64,000 bases of DNA from Crotophaga sulcirostris. Taxonomy: Eukaryota; Chordata; Aves; Cuculiformes; Crotophagidae. The stretch covers positions 460,410-524,409 of the forward strand of contig VYZB01000173.1 in the NCBI GenBank assembly GCA_013397455.1, written 5' to 3'. Every line of letters begins with the position of its first letter. The first letter of the stretch is position 1. This document shows positions 12,269 through 23,583 of this stretch, one piece after another. The notes below the pieces were generated by a model that made no database searches, was not told the DNA's origin, and saw only the letters and a list, made by a program, of their open reading frames with translations. The position numbers were made by a program, and so were the translations under genes.

Positions 12269-12562
12269 TTATGAAACCCAGCAGTTAGGTTGTTTGCAAA
12301 AGCAGGATTTTTTTCTTGTTTCTTTGCTTGCATCCACTCGTGCTGGGTTCTTTTGCTTTTGTCCTGCTGTAGTTTCCTTAGGACTCTCAGCCAGTCTGTT
12401 AGCTTGCACGGTGCCTCTCACAATGATGGAAATGAAGATCAAAAAATCAGTGAATAAAAAAATACCAAAAACCACAGACCCAAAACCACATACAATGTTC
12501 CAGCCAAGAGAGAAAGTGCTGGGATCACATGGAAACGATTTTAATTTGGGAGATTTCAGCAT
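12269..12562 (-). CDS. Candidate small single-pass membrane protein, 97 residues, unrecognised
   Basis: ATG at 12562, with A at -3, to TAA at 12269-12271. The N-terminal 20 residues are basic (MLKSPKLKS). Then comes one hydrophobic span at about residues 20-50 (WNIVCGFGSVVFGIF, LIFISIIV), then a hydrophilic Lys/Gln/Arg-rich tail (RLAESPKETTAGQKQKN) ending NCWVS. I do not recognise the family. A long pyrimidine tract followed by AAAAAG precedes the ATG and could be an acceptor. A strong donor, CTCAAG|GTAAGT, lies at 12114/12113, about 155 bases past the stop. Against it: T-rich DNA readily encodes hydrophobic stretches by chance, and no partner exon was found. Confidence 0.25.
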   Translation of the reverse strand: MLKSPKLKSFPCDPSTFSLGWNIVCGFGSVVFGIFLFTDFLIFISIIVRGTVQANRLAESPKETTAGQKQKNPARVDASKETRKKSCFCKQPNCWVS

Positions 12563-12586
12563 CTTTTTAGGCAGGAGGAAGGACAC

Positions 12587-14397
12587 AAAAAAAAACCTCT
12601 ATACCCATAATAAAGCTCTGGCTTTTGTGCATGAGCTGCGCAAGTGGCAAAGTCTCTCGAAGGGGTGCAACAATGGAAAATTGTGATGCAGGGGGAAAGG
12701 TGTACGTGCACAGTCAGGTGCCTGGGGACAGACCAGTGCTAAGGGAAGAGGGAAGACAGGATCCTTACTGTTCCATGAACCTGCCTGCTGAAAACCAAAC
12801 TGGTGGCTCTTTGCTTCTGGGTGAGTAGATTTGGGGCCAGTCTCAGGGAGGTGATGTGCAGCAGCATTATGCTGTTTTCCCTCCATGCTTCACAGACTTA
12901 GGGGATAATGTGCCAAAGTGTCCATGGTAGGATGCAACAAGCATTAGCACCTTATGAATGGGAAAGAAAGGGGAGGTCAAGCACAGGGGTTAATTTGCAC
13001 ACAGTCTTCTCCCATCACTACCTATTTCCTGGCGCTCTGGTTTGGACCAACTTTTCTAAGACATCCAGCAATGGCTGGACAGCAAATTGCTCCTATTTCA
13101 CATGATTGGGACTGAATTACCCACTCCTCTGGCTGACTGCAATGATTGCAGCCAGGGTGCCAAGAGGGTCCGTGCAGAGCGGGAGCCGTGGAGCTCATCT
13201 CCAAAGGAAGCTGAGGAGAGAGCATCTTCAGAGAAGCCATCCAGCCCCATCCTGCCCAGGCTGACCCACTTTCAGAGGAGCAGCACATGGTGGTCCTGGC
13301 CACGTGAGTCCCTCAGGAAGGCTGGTGGCTGCCATGGTCCCTGCCCTCCTGGCAGCAATGAGTCCACCCAGCACAGTGTGGCACCCTGCTGTGTGCCCAC
13401 AGGGTCATCCCTTAGCCAGGAGATAGGGTGGGATGTAGCACAGATTGCTCTCATCCAAAGCACTGCTGAGACAAAGTCATTGGGGACAGCAAGGAGTAGA
13501 CACAGGGGTGTTCAGAGAGTGCTGAACATCACACACCCCACTGGCCCTGGGGCACAGCAGCACTGAGCCACTGCTGTTTGATTTCAGTGCCCACACTTTC
13601 TTAGCTGAAGTTACAAACTTGGTCATTTCCAGCCCTTGGAAAAAAACACATTAGTGGCTCTATTTAAAAGCAGGTTTGGGCTCTGACTTTGTGGTTTTTG
13701 GTTTGGGTTTTGTTTTCCTTTCTTTTTTCTTTTTCTGTTTTGCAGGTGCATCCCATTAATTGTAAAAGAGGACGTTAAAAGAGATGGGTATCCCATACGG
13801 TGCAAACTTCAGCATCATTCCTGCTGTAAGACTAAAAAAAAGCAATGCTTTGATTGTCCTGAGAACATCAGGAGGGGAAAGGGGTGTTTTGTCCTCTTAT
13901 GGTGCCCTTCCCCACTTCAGGTCACAACCTGGTGCTTTAAATATTCCTCTCCTGCAGTTCTCCTGCTCTGCCACCTGCCCTGCACCAGACCCCAGCACTC
14001 CCACACCCCACCAGTCCATGGGGGCACATGCTGGCCAGGTCATGCCTTATGTAAGGAGGGATGAGATGTGAGAGCGTCTTGGAAACCTCTTTGCTTTTTC
14101 AAGACCTGTGCAAAACCTGCCTGTCCCTCCCTGACTCAGCTGGGCAGAGGACATCTTAGCTGGAGTCCCCTCTCTGCTCCAGGTGCTGATGTACCCCAGC
14201 TATTAATGCTCCACACCACTGCACCACTGCCCTGCAGTTGCCCATCCCCTGTAGCTCAGAGCCCAGGATCAAAGGGAGCTGTCAGGATGGCAAAGGCACT
14301 TTGAAGGTCTTTGCAGAGTTAAACAAGAACCAACACAACCTTTAAAGGTGTAGATGGACCTGGAACTCAAGTCGTTTGCAGATGATTTATGCAGGTG
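12587..14397. other. Intergenic DNA without recognised genes
   Basis: Somewhat GC-richer unique sequence in 13.0-14.3 kb. ORFs of up to about 160 codons on the plus strand (13087-13566) show no domain or family resemblance. Confidence 0.5.
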
Positions 14398-14520
14398 TTA
14401 AAGGCCAGGTTCTATGAGGCTTTGAGCAGTCTGATCTAGTGGGAGGTGTCCCTGCCCGTGGCAGAGGGTTTGGAACTGGATGGGCTTTAAGTTCTCTTCC
14501 AACCCAACCCATTCTATGAC
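14398..14520 (+). mobile_element. CR1 LINE 3' end
   Basis: Plus-orientation CR1 tail: AAAGGCCAGGTTCTATGAGG, GTGGGAGGTGTCCCTGCCC, then TCTTCCAACCCAACCCATTC. Confidence 0.85.
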
Positions 14521-16546
14521 GTTGGGAATGTTTTTGTATTTGTGGTGTTAAATAAAACCATCAGGGGATTAAAACAGACTGCAGTGTGATTTTGCTTTAA
14601 ATTAAAAATACAGCAGCCAGAGGGATGGGGAGGGGGGCAATAGGGGCTACTGGGGAGTGAGAGCTGCTCCTGGATCAAGGAGAGGGAAGATTTACACACA
14701 CCACTGCTGCTGTGCTGGGAGGCTCTGTTGGCAAGGACAAGCAAGGCAAAATGTAGAGGTTTGCTGCTGTCCTAGCGTGAACCTGGGCAGTGTCCAGCTC
14801 TCCATGAGTCACCTTCTGGTGCTGGGCTCCTGCAGCTCAACCTTCCTGGAGTGTCTCTGTGCCTGTCCCTGTCCCTTCCCACCACAGCAGTGGTCCCCAT
14901 CCCAGCCCTGCATGGATGGGCAGGACTGTGTTGGGAAGAAGCCACCTGGAAACAGGACATAGAGCCCCGTGCAGCAAGGGGGGAAATATGGCTGCAGCCT
15001 TTCCAAATCTGCCAGGAAAAAACCCCAAACAAACCTTACTCATGCTGTTTTTGGAGAGAACTTAAACAGTCTCTAAGAAAAGAAATTACTTTGCTTCAGA
15101 AATGCCAACCAAAACCCTTTCCTCTCATCTTCTCTGTTTCAGATTAAACTCTGAATTTGTGTAAACTTTTCTCATCCATCGTGTTTTCCAGGTACCCTGC
15201 TTCACCTCCCTGCTTTCCTCCTGGTGTTGGTTGGCATCTTTCACAGAAGGGAGAGGTTCATTTGTGTGTCCCACACCAGTGACTGCAAAGCCACCCTTTT
15301 GGAGTTGCTGCATTCATTTACTTGGTCCCACAAATCACCTGGACTCCAGAAACAAATATTCTGTATTAATGTATCTGTTTCAGAGCCAGAAGACACACCC
15401 CATAGGTGACATCAATGCCTTTTCAGGCTTTGGGTCTATCTGCCTCCCAGAGCAGATCAGTGCAGTGTGTGCTGAGCACCCTGTGCACACTTCAGCCAGT
15501 TTCTTTCCTTCCTTTGTCATCCAGCAAATATTTATAACTAGAATGCAATTAGTAAATAATATCTATTACCCCTGCTGAGACACAGGGGCTGTTTTGCATC
15601 AAGTACATCCTTGCAACAAGAATTAATGCAAACAAAAGTGCAAACACAAATGCCAAGGCACTTAAAGCAGAGGGACGGTGCCTTGGAGATTGGAGTTTGG
15701 TTCCTGGCTCTGCTGTCGACTGTGCTGGGGTTTGGGAAAGCTCCCCTCTAACTCTTCTCCCATTCTTCATTGCCTATTTTTAGACCAAGCTGTTCAAGGC
15801 AAAAAAATGTATAATCAGAGCACAACTGGGCAGACTTCTGGTTTCACAGGGGGGTGTGATGCTGCCACTGAGAGCTTACATGGATATAAAAATAGTTTAT
15901 AGATGTCACTCAATAGAGAGAGTATTTGGAGCTCTGAATATGATCTTAGCTGGTCAAAAATGGTGCAAAACCCAGTCTATACAAGATATTTTTATTTTTA
16001 CTCTGAAACTGAAGACAGAAGAAAAATGTTACGGTAACCAGTGCCTGGCATCAGAGCCGGTGTCTCCAGATGAAACAGGTTTTCTGCCTCTTAAAATGAC
16101 AGCCTCCTTTTGCAAAATAATAATCACATTGAAGGAAGAAGTATATTTCTGTTTACGCTCTTGATTTATAAAGCTTGGCTTTTGTCCACGCAGGGAGCAA
16201 GGAGGAAAAAAAGAAACTGAATCAGTCTGCAGACTGCTGAAGGCTTGTTGCAAATTAATAAAGAGCTCTGTGTGTGAGAGAGCAGAGAGTTCAGGGCATG
16301 CTGAGTCCATCCACCTCCTCTCTGCTCGAGAGACCAGGGGCAGTTATTGCAATGCATGCAAAAAGAAATTAAACAATACTCAGGTAGAAAATGGACACGT
16401 GTATGGTGAATTTAAGGGACATAAACGATCAGGTGGAAAAGCCATGGAGTGTTGGAACTGGTCTTGTCTGCAGGGAAGTGAATGCTGCTTTCCAGCCAGT
16501 CAATTGATGCCTGGGTTTTTAGAAGGGTGCTGGATTCATGGTGGAG
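14521..16546. other. Intergenic DNA without recognised genes
   Basis: Unique sequence. Overlapping short ORFs at 14.7-15.1 kb in several frames reflect low stop-codon density in a GC-richer patch. Confidence 0.5.
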
Positions 16547-16681
16547 GAATCATAAAATCATAGAATGATTTAGGTTGGAAGGGACCTTAAAGAACATCCA
16601 GTTCCAACCCCCCTGCCATGGGCAGGGACAACTCCCAGTGGATCAGGGTGCTCAAAGCCCCATCCAACCTGGCCTTGAACT
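16547..16681 (-). mobile_element. CR1 LINE 3' end, left arm of an inverted pair
   Basis: Minus-orientation CR1 tail beginning AATCATAAAATCATAGAATG and ending at GGCCTTGAAC. About 200 bases separate it from a plus-orientation copy. Confidence 0.9.
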
Positions 16682-16879
16682 TTGGCCTTCCTCCCACCTT
16701 TCTGCTGGGGTGACATTTTGGATCACAAGATGCTCCTGGCATCCACAAAATGCTGCCAGACCTCTGGGGTGCTTAACTCACAGCCCAGATGATGCATGGG
16801 GAGCAGGAGGGTGTGTGCAGGGATGTGATTAATGCAATGGCTGTGCTAAACTCCAAAATGAAGTGGAAAAAGTGAAGAG

Positions 16880-17089
16880 CAGCTCCCTATGAGGGTGATG
16901 AAGCACTGGTCCAGGTTGCCCAGAGCAGTGGTGGCTGCCCCATCCCTGGAGGTGTTCAAGGCCAGGTTGGATGGGGCTTTGAGCCCTCTGAACCAGTGGG
17001 AGGTGTCCCTGCCCATGGCAGGGGGGTGGAACTGGATGGGCTTTAAGGTCCCTTCCCACCCAAACCATTCCATGATTCTATGATTCTAT
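16880..17089 (+). mobile_element. CR1 LINE 3' end, right arm of an inverted pair
   Basis: Plus-orientation CR1 running from about TCCCTATGAGGGTGATGAAG to the end ATGATTCTATGATTCTAT. Its last 130 bases are complementary to the copy at 16547-16681. Confidence 0.9.
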
Positions 17090-20000
17090 TCCATGCTGTG
17101 TCAGCCAGGCAGCTCAGGAAGAGTTTGTCAAAGCCTCTAATATAGCAATCCCCAGCCAATTACATAACTTAATGCAATAAAGTGGACACATATATGCATG
17201 TGTGTGTGAGCTGTGGTGCTTTCAAGTGGCCAGTTGCACAAAGCCAAAAAATAATTATGAGCTAATTGGAATTTAAACAGCAGTGTGTGAATGCTAATTG
17301 GGAACTGCTTAAGAATCATTTACTAAATAGCGTGAAAGCTATGATTTCACAATGGAGTGAGAAAACATTTATGGCTAAAGCTTGGTTCTGAGGGACAATG
17401 AAAGCTTTCTGGATTAGAAGAAATGCTGCGTGTAATAGGTAATGATGAGAAGTGGGTGGTTTTCTCCAGGCTGCCAGGGCCTTCCAGGGCTGCTCATGCT
17501 GAGCAATGTTTTCAAAGAGGAAGAAAGATGACCTGGATAAATATAGGTTAATCATATTTATGGTGAAATTGTCAAAGCAACAGAATTGCTGATGATCTCT
17601 AATGAAGAGTTAATGGAGGGTAACACAGCCAGTGCCAATCAGCTGGGGCTGGTGGGAAGCAGATCTCACAGAACTAATTTCTATTCTATATTACAAGATT
17701 ATTTGATGCAGGTACGCAGGATTTGACAAAATATTGGTCAAAATGTTTTAATTAAGAAATGAAAGTGATGCTAAATCAGGCTGGCATGGAGAGATAGGCA
17801 AGCATGTGCACTGGGGAGGGATGATCTCTCCTGCCATCCAGGCTAACAAGGCACAAGGTGGCAAGACCTGGTCATGATGAACCAGGTCTGCTTTGCCAGG
17901 AACCTGCTGAATAACCAAGTGGTACTTAAAATTGACTACAACCACACTAAGCTACAACATTGATTCATCATTAAACCTCATGTGCAAGCTGTCAGACCCT
18001 GCTCTGAAATCTAAATTTGGAAATCCTGAAAGATTTGAATCTTGGGTTTGAGTTAAGCCTGTTAAATGGAAATGGGAGTTCACAGTGGTCATAAATAGCA
18101 GATCCATCTCCCTTTTTATCCACCTTCCCTTTGCATAAAAAGCAGCTTTGTTATGCTGAATACCTTCTTAAGCAGGACTTAGAGCCTGGATTCATTTCAG
18201 ACTCTGGGTTCGGTGTGACCTGCACAAGCTAATCTCACAAGGCTTTAGGTATGCATTCTAATGCTATTTAAGCCCTTTCTGATCACCACGTTTCTGGGGA
18301 AAGCAGCACAGGTTTGCAAACCATTCTCATAGGGTCTGTCTGATGGTGTTTGCTCAGGTTGGTGGCACACACTGTGGAAGTTTCATACCATGTAAAATTA
18401 AAGGCGGCTTGTCTTATTTTATGCATTTTCTGACTATCCCTCTCCATTACTTAGAGTAGTATTAGGCAGTGAAGACTGTCCCTGCCTTTAGAGTCCCTTA
18501 AAAATCCAATCTGGGGACAAGTTAAAATAGCAAAACCCATGAAGAAATCCTTCACACAGCACTAATATTTGGCTTTCAGATAGGTTTATCACACTGACTG
18601 TATTTCTACAGAAACCAAAATGAGCTCAGAAGGAAAATATTTCTCTTTGTTGTTTCGTTTCCAGGACAAAAGTGAGTTCTGATTTTTCACTTTGATTTCC
18701 TTTCCAGTTTTTAGATTGCTTGTAATTATATGGTGCCGAGCAAATAGATGGTGCTCAACATTGTTGTAAATGACTTGGAAGTTTTCTTTAATACCTTGGT
18801 AGGGTTCACCTGGTGCATCATTCATCACGCCACTGCTCTACATTCCAGCAACTGGGCTCATTTAATTTGTTAGGCTGAGCAAAATAGCTTTACCATGCCT
18901 GTCTATACAGAAGTAAAGATGGGTAGAACTTCATAGCACATAAATAATTGGTATTTTCCAGAGAGAGATGCACACATGTTCTCAGGATAGTCTTTAAAAA
19001 GTTAAAACTTGCAAGAGTAAGACTGGCTGTGGGCAACAGAGTAAAAATGACAGAGGGTGATTTTCTTCTTTTTTTTTTTTTTTAAATCTCTAGTTTTCAG
19101 CTCTAAAATGGTATTTGCTGGTCGAATCTCTGGGCTGGACACCAGACCCCCCTCCCCATGCTTGGCAAGAGCAGCTGGAGGTCCTGCCTCTCCCTTTGGG
19201 CAAAGCACCCCCGCATCAACATCCCCTGGACCTGTTTCAGCAGGTTCTAGGTTTGAAACTCTAACACATTCATTCTCTCATCAAAATGTCAATGTGAAAT
19301 CCACCTTTCGCCTAAGATATTTCTGTCAGAAAAGGAAACTGAAAATAGATTGCAGTAGTTTCCACCCGGGGAGATAAATGCAAGGGATGGGTCCAGACAA
19401 GCCCTTTTGTCTGAGGATGCATTGCCTGGCCGGCTCAGCTCAACCCCACGGATCCTGGCAGCGCGTTGACGCGTGTCAGTCCTCCAGCACAATCAATACG
19501 CTGACATTTCAGATTGTCCTCACCAACCTTTCCCCAGCTCAGGCTGCCTTTGCCCGAAGGTTCCACCCCACAGCCCACCTCGCCCTCCCTTCTGCTCCCT
19601 TGGCTGAGCCAGGGCAGGTTGGGCAGCGTTTCTGCTCTTGGATGGCGCTCGGCTCCTCTGGTCCTCTCCTATTAAACATTCCCTGGCTGTCATTTCTCAG
19701 GTTTCACACTTATTTCCTGTGACATGGCAGGCAGGGATGAAGCTTTTGGTGAATTTTGATTCCCTGATGGCAGATGCAGAAGCAACGTGGAAGAGCTGCC
19801 CGGGATATCAATAAACTGGATGTGTCCCTTCTGTTCCACTGAGAATTATTCTCCATTCCTTAAACCAAGGTTATTTTATGAAGTCATAGATTTTTGCTCT
19901 TAATGTTTAAAGAATACTCAGCCTGAGAGCTTTCCAAGACAAAGGACCTGTGATGCAGAAGTGGGAGCACAAATCATTCATCAGTGTGAGGGAATTAGAG

Positions 20001-23000
20001 ACAAGGCAGTTTGATAATTAATAAAACATTACAGAATGTGCTTCATAATTGGATTAAATGACAAAACTTTTTCTGCCCTCATGTTATTCCTGAGTTGCTA
20101 TGAACTCCAAGAAGAAAATATTTGCCTTTAAGAACTTGTAATTCAAGGCAACGGAGAAAGAAATCTCTTCAGGCAAGTCAAGGGCAGAGATGGGCACAGA
20201 AAGCTCAGGACAGCCTGGGCAGAGCATGAGATGTCCCCTATAAGAGCTGTGCTCAGATACAAGACCATGAGAAGTGCATGCTCCTGGCTCACAGCAAATG
20301 CAGAGAAAAGTACACAGAATCTCTATCCCTGGCATTTACTTCAATGCTTTCAGTCGTTCTTACCTGCCAAAGGTATGAGCACTCCCATGGGCAACTGATA
20401 CAGCTCTGGTCTCACATTGTTCATCAAACTACAAACATATCAGGCAGGGATCCACACACCTGTGGAAGCAGGGATTAGCAATTCCAGCTGGTCAGGTTTA
20501 ATTTTAGAGACTTTTTTTTCATGTTGATTTAGGTCTCATTTTTAAGGAGATGCAGCATTGCCAGTAGTGTCAGACCTGGAAGGAAAGAGGTCTCTGGCCA
20601 TTCAGCTGGAGCAATCTGCTTGAGTGGGCCCAGGAAAGCTACTGGTAGTACTCATCTTATTGCAGCTGAAAGCCTCCTATGGACTTCCCATGCATTTAAA
20701 AACCCTATTCTTGCACAACCGCCAGGAGTCAAATGAAGAATTGTGGAGAGATGCTTCCGTGCTGAGCCTACCTCTTCCTCTGTTAAATAAAAATCACATC
20801 TTTGCTTGGACTTTTCACTCTTGACTGCAGATGAAATGCATAAGATGAAGACAAAGCTGTCCATTTACATGGCCAGGAAGCAAAGTCTATGACTGATCTT
20901 AGTGACGCTCATCATTAGGCTGGGTTCCTGTCTCTGGATGGCGAGCACCGATACGGAAGCACAAAGAGGAGAAAGTATCTTCCAGGGGCATAATGTGGAG
21001 CACAGACTGGACCAGAGCAGCTCTGACTGACCACAAACAGCAATTACCAACAGATAGATGTTTGTCTGGCCTTAAATTACATTGTCTGGACACCTGGAAA
21101 AGATTGTCCTAAAAATAGTCATGCTTCCATCCACTATGGCTTTGCATATTCAGATCCCGCTGTAAGACATACAAGTGTTTGACCAAATCAGCTGGAAATG
21201 GGCTGTGGGTGGAAAATCTCTCAGGGTATCCAGAAATGGGGTGTCTGAAGCTTCTTCACATGAAGTTTCTGATGAAAAGAGGGGGGCTCTTTCAGTTCTG
21301 CTCTGCACAGAAGGAGAAACTCGGAGAAAGCACCATGTTCGTGGCTGGAAAAAAAGGGTTTTAGGTTTTTGGCATTGAAGTGTTTCAGCAAGAGTCCAAA
21401 TTCTTCATGAAATCAGACATTTACCATGAACATACAGAAGATCCAGGCTGTAAAGCAGCACTTCCCGGACTCCAGCGCTGCTGTCATTTCCTGGGCAGTT
21501 TCTCAGAGACCTTCAGCTGAGCAACAGCCCCAAAGAGATGCCAAGGATTGAGTGCTCATTGCAGACTAAAATCCAAATACAGCCAGATTCCCAGCCCTGA
21601 GGGGTGCTGCCAAGGGGCTGTCCCCTGGGACAGGGTGTGGATGATGCTGCCCAGTGCTGCATCTCATCAACTCCCACTCAATTCATGGAGCAGGGCTCAT
21701 TACTTGCAGGTTAGCCTCTATCTCTATGACATCCACCTACTCTCAGTGTCAAACCACAACGAGTGTGGACCCAAAACTTCATCTCCTGCTTTTTTTTAGG
21801 AGGCAGATGATGGAGCTGTGCTGATGCAGCCAAACTTGCACAAATGCCTGGAGAAGCAGGATTGTTTTCTTCTTTCCCAACCTCACCAGGCAGCAGGACT
21901 CAGCTCTCTTCCCATGTGTGCTGGCCCCAGTGGTGCTTCAGCTGGGCTCAGCACCAACAGGGTCCATTTGCCACATGCAGTGGGCTCATTATGATCTGCA
22001 TCTCCGTTTTGTACCTTGAGGTGTCCTGTCCGTGCTGCTTTCTGTGAGTAACTCTTTCTGTCTATCATACAGGCAGGAAAACAAATGTGTCCTCTAATAT
22101 TTTGGGTAGATGTAGGGGGACAGCCAGAGTGACTCACCCATGGACTAACCTGAAATATTCCACATTACAATTTAATGTGATGGAAAGCTACAATTAGCTC
22201 TAATTAACGCAGCCTCATTGCCTCACCAAGAGCAGAGCTGCTGTCAGTTCCAATTTTTTACCTTTCTACTACAAGAACATGCTGCAATTCAGAAAATTAA
22301 TACTCCTGGCACAAAGTGCTGCCCACATAACTCTGATGAATGGTTGCTCAGGATTTATTATCAATACACGGCAGTGGGGCCTCGAGGCACCCCCAGCACT
22401 GGGCTCCCTCGGATAGGGGATATATTTATTCACAGTAAAAAGTCAGAGCATAGGGAGTGCAGACACAGAGTGTGCCCCGGGTGACACAGGGCCCTGGCAG
22501 GGCTGGGATAAATCCAGCTTCTTCTGACTTACACATAGAGATGGACCCATTAGAGCACAGGCCCTTTTGCCTCCAGGTATTGCAAAGTGAGCATCATTCA
22601 CTGCTGTAAGCTCTGAAGAGTCTCAGCGACGTTTCTGAGCTGCATCTCAGAAACCCCTGAGAAAGGATAAAAAAAACCAAAGAAAAAGGATAAAACCCAG
22701 AAGTTATTATAAAGCGTATCTCATAGATTTTGTCTCAGGCAATGAGCATCACTGGGCTTCTTGGAAAGAGATTTAAGACCCTTTTCATATTCTTTCTTAC
22801 ATTGATGTCTTTGCAAACTATTTCATGTGCAGATAAGGCATGTAACCTGCACCTCTGCCTTAGGGCAAGTGAGCATTGTTCTTCTCTGTAGTGGATGGCA
22901 GCCAGGGCTGCTCTGCTCTGTATTCAGTGCAGTCATGAGCAAAGTGAATCATTCTCATCTGTGATGCACCATAGTCAATGAGTAGAGATGCTCTGTGCTT

Positions 23001-23454
23001 GTAATTAAATGTAATTTCTCTGTTGCCCTAAAGAATACAGAACTTTATCCCATTAGTGCAGCTGGTCTTTTACTGATGCCAGGACAGGATTTTATTACAG
23101 CTGTGTTGCACAGGATACTGCGTCGAGACTTGTGCCATTTTGGGTCATATTATTAACTCAAAAAAAAAAATCTCTATTACAACGGATGGATTCACGTCAG
23201 CAGGTATCTTGAATCTTTTCCTGGAATCAATCATCTTCATGGATTAATACAACTCTCATTATGAGAGCATGGAAGCCTCCTACAAGCGCACGGCATCTGT
23301 CTGCACCCTCTTAGGCTTGGCCAGGAGTTGGATTCCCCTGTGCAGGAAAATTCCACCCCACTTGCTTCTTATTTTGAAGCAGAAAGGAATTCAACATAAA
23401 GGAATATTGTGCTTCAAATGCAATGTTTTATGCAAATTTCAAACTTTGTAAAGT
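17090..23454. other. Intergenic DNA, one possible conserved element
   Basis: A 6.3-kb stretch free of recognised repeats except short A/T runs (19069-19083, 23158-23170). AT-rich patches with clustered TAATTA/CTAATTGG cores occur at about 17130-17340 and 22160-22215. No gene was recognised. Confidence 0.5.
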
Positions 23455-23583
23455 TATAGGATGGTTTGGGTTGAAAGGGACCTTTAAAGGCCATCTAGTC
23501 CAACACTCCTGCAATGAGCAGGGACACCTTCAACTCCACCAGGTTACTCAAAGCCCCGTCCAACCTGACCTTGAATGGTTCCA
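23455..23583 (-). mobile_element. CR1 LINE 3' end
   Basis: Minus-orientation CR1: GGATGGTTTGGGTTGAAAGG, then GAGCAGGGACACCTTCAACT and CCGTCCAACCTGACCTTGAA. More diverged than the 28.4-kb copy. Confidence 0.85.

Noticed and set aside
13087..13566. 159-codon plus-strand ORF
   Set aside because: GC-richer patch with few stops; no domain, no splice support, composition unlike a folded protein.
20624..20824. 66-codon ORF that looks like a signal peptide (LLVVLILLQLKASYG)
   Set aside because: Starts at GTG directly after an in-frame stop and has no upstream ATG. A splice acceptor near it is not convincing.
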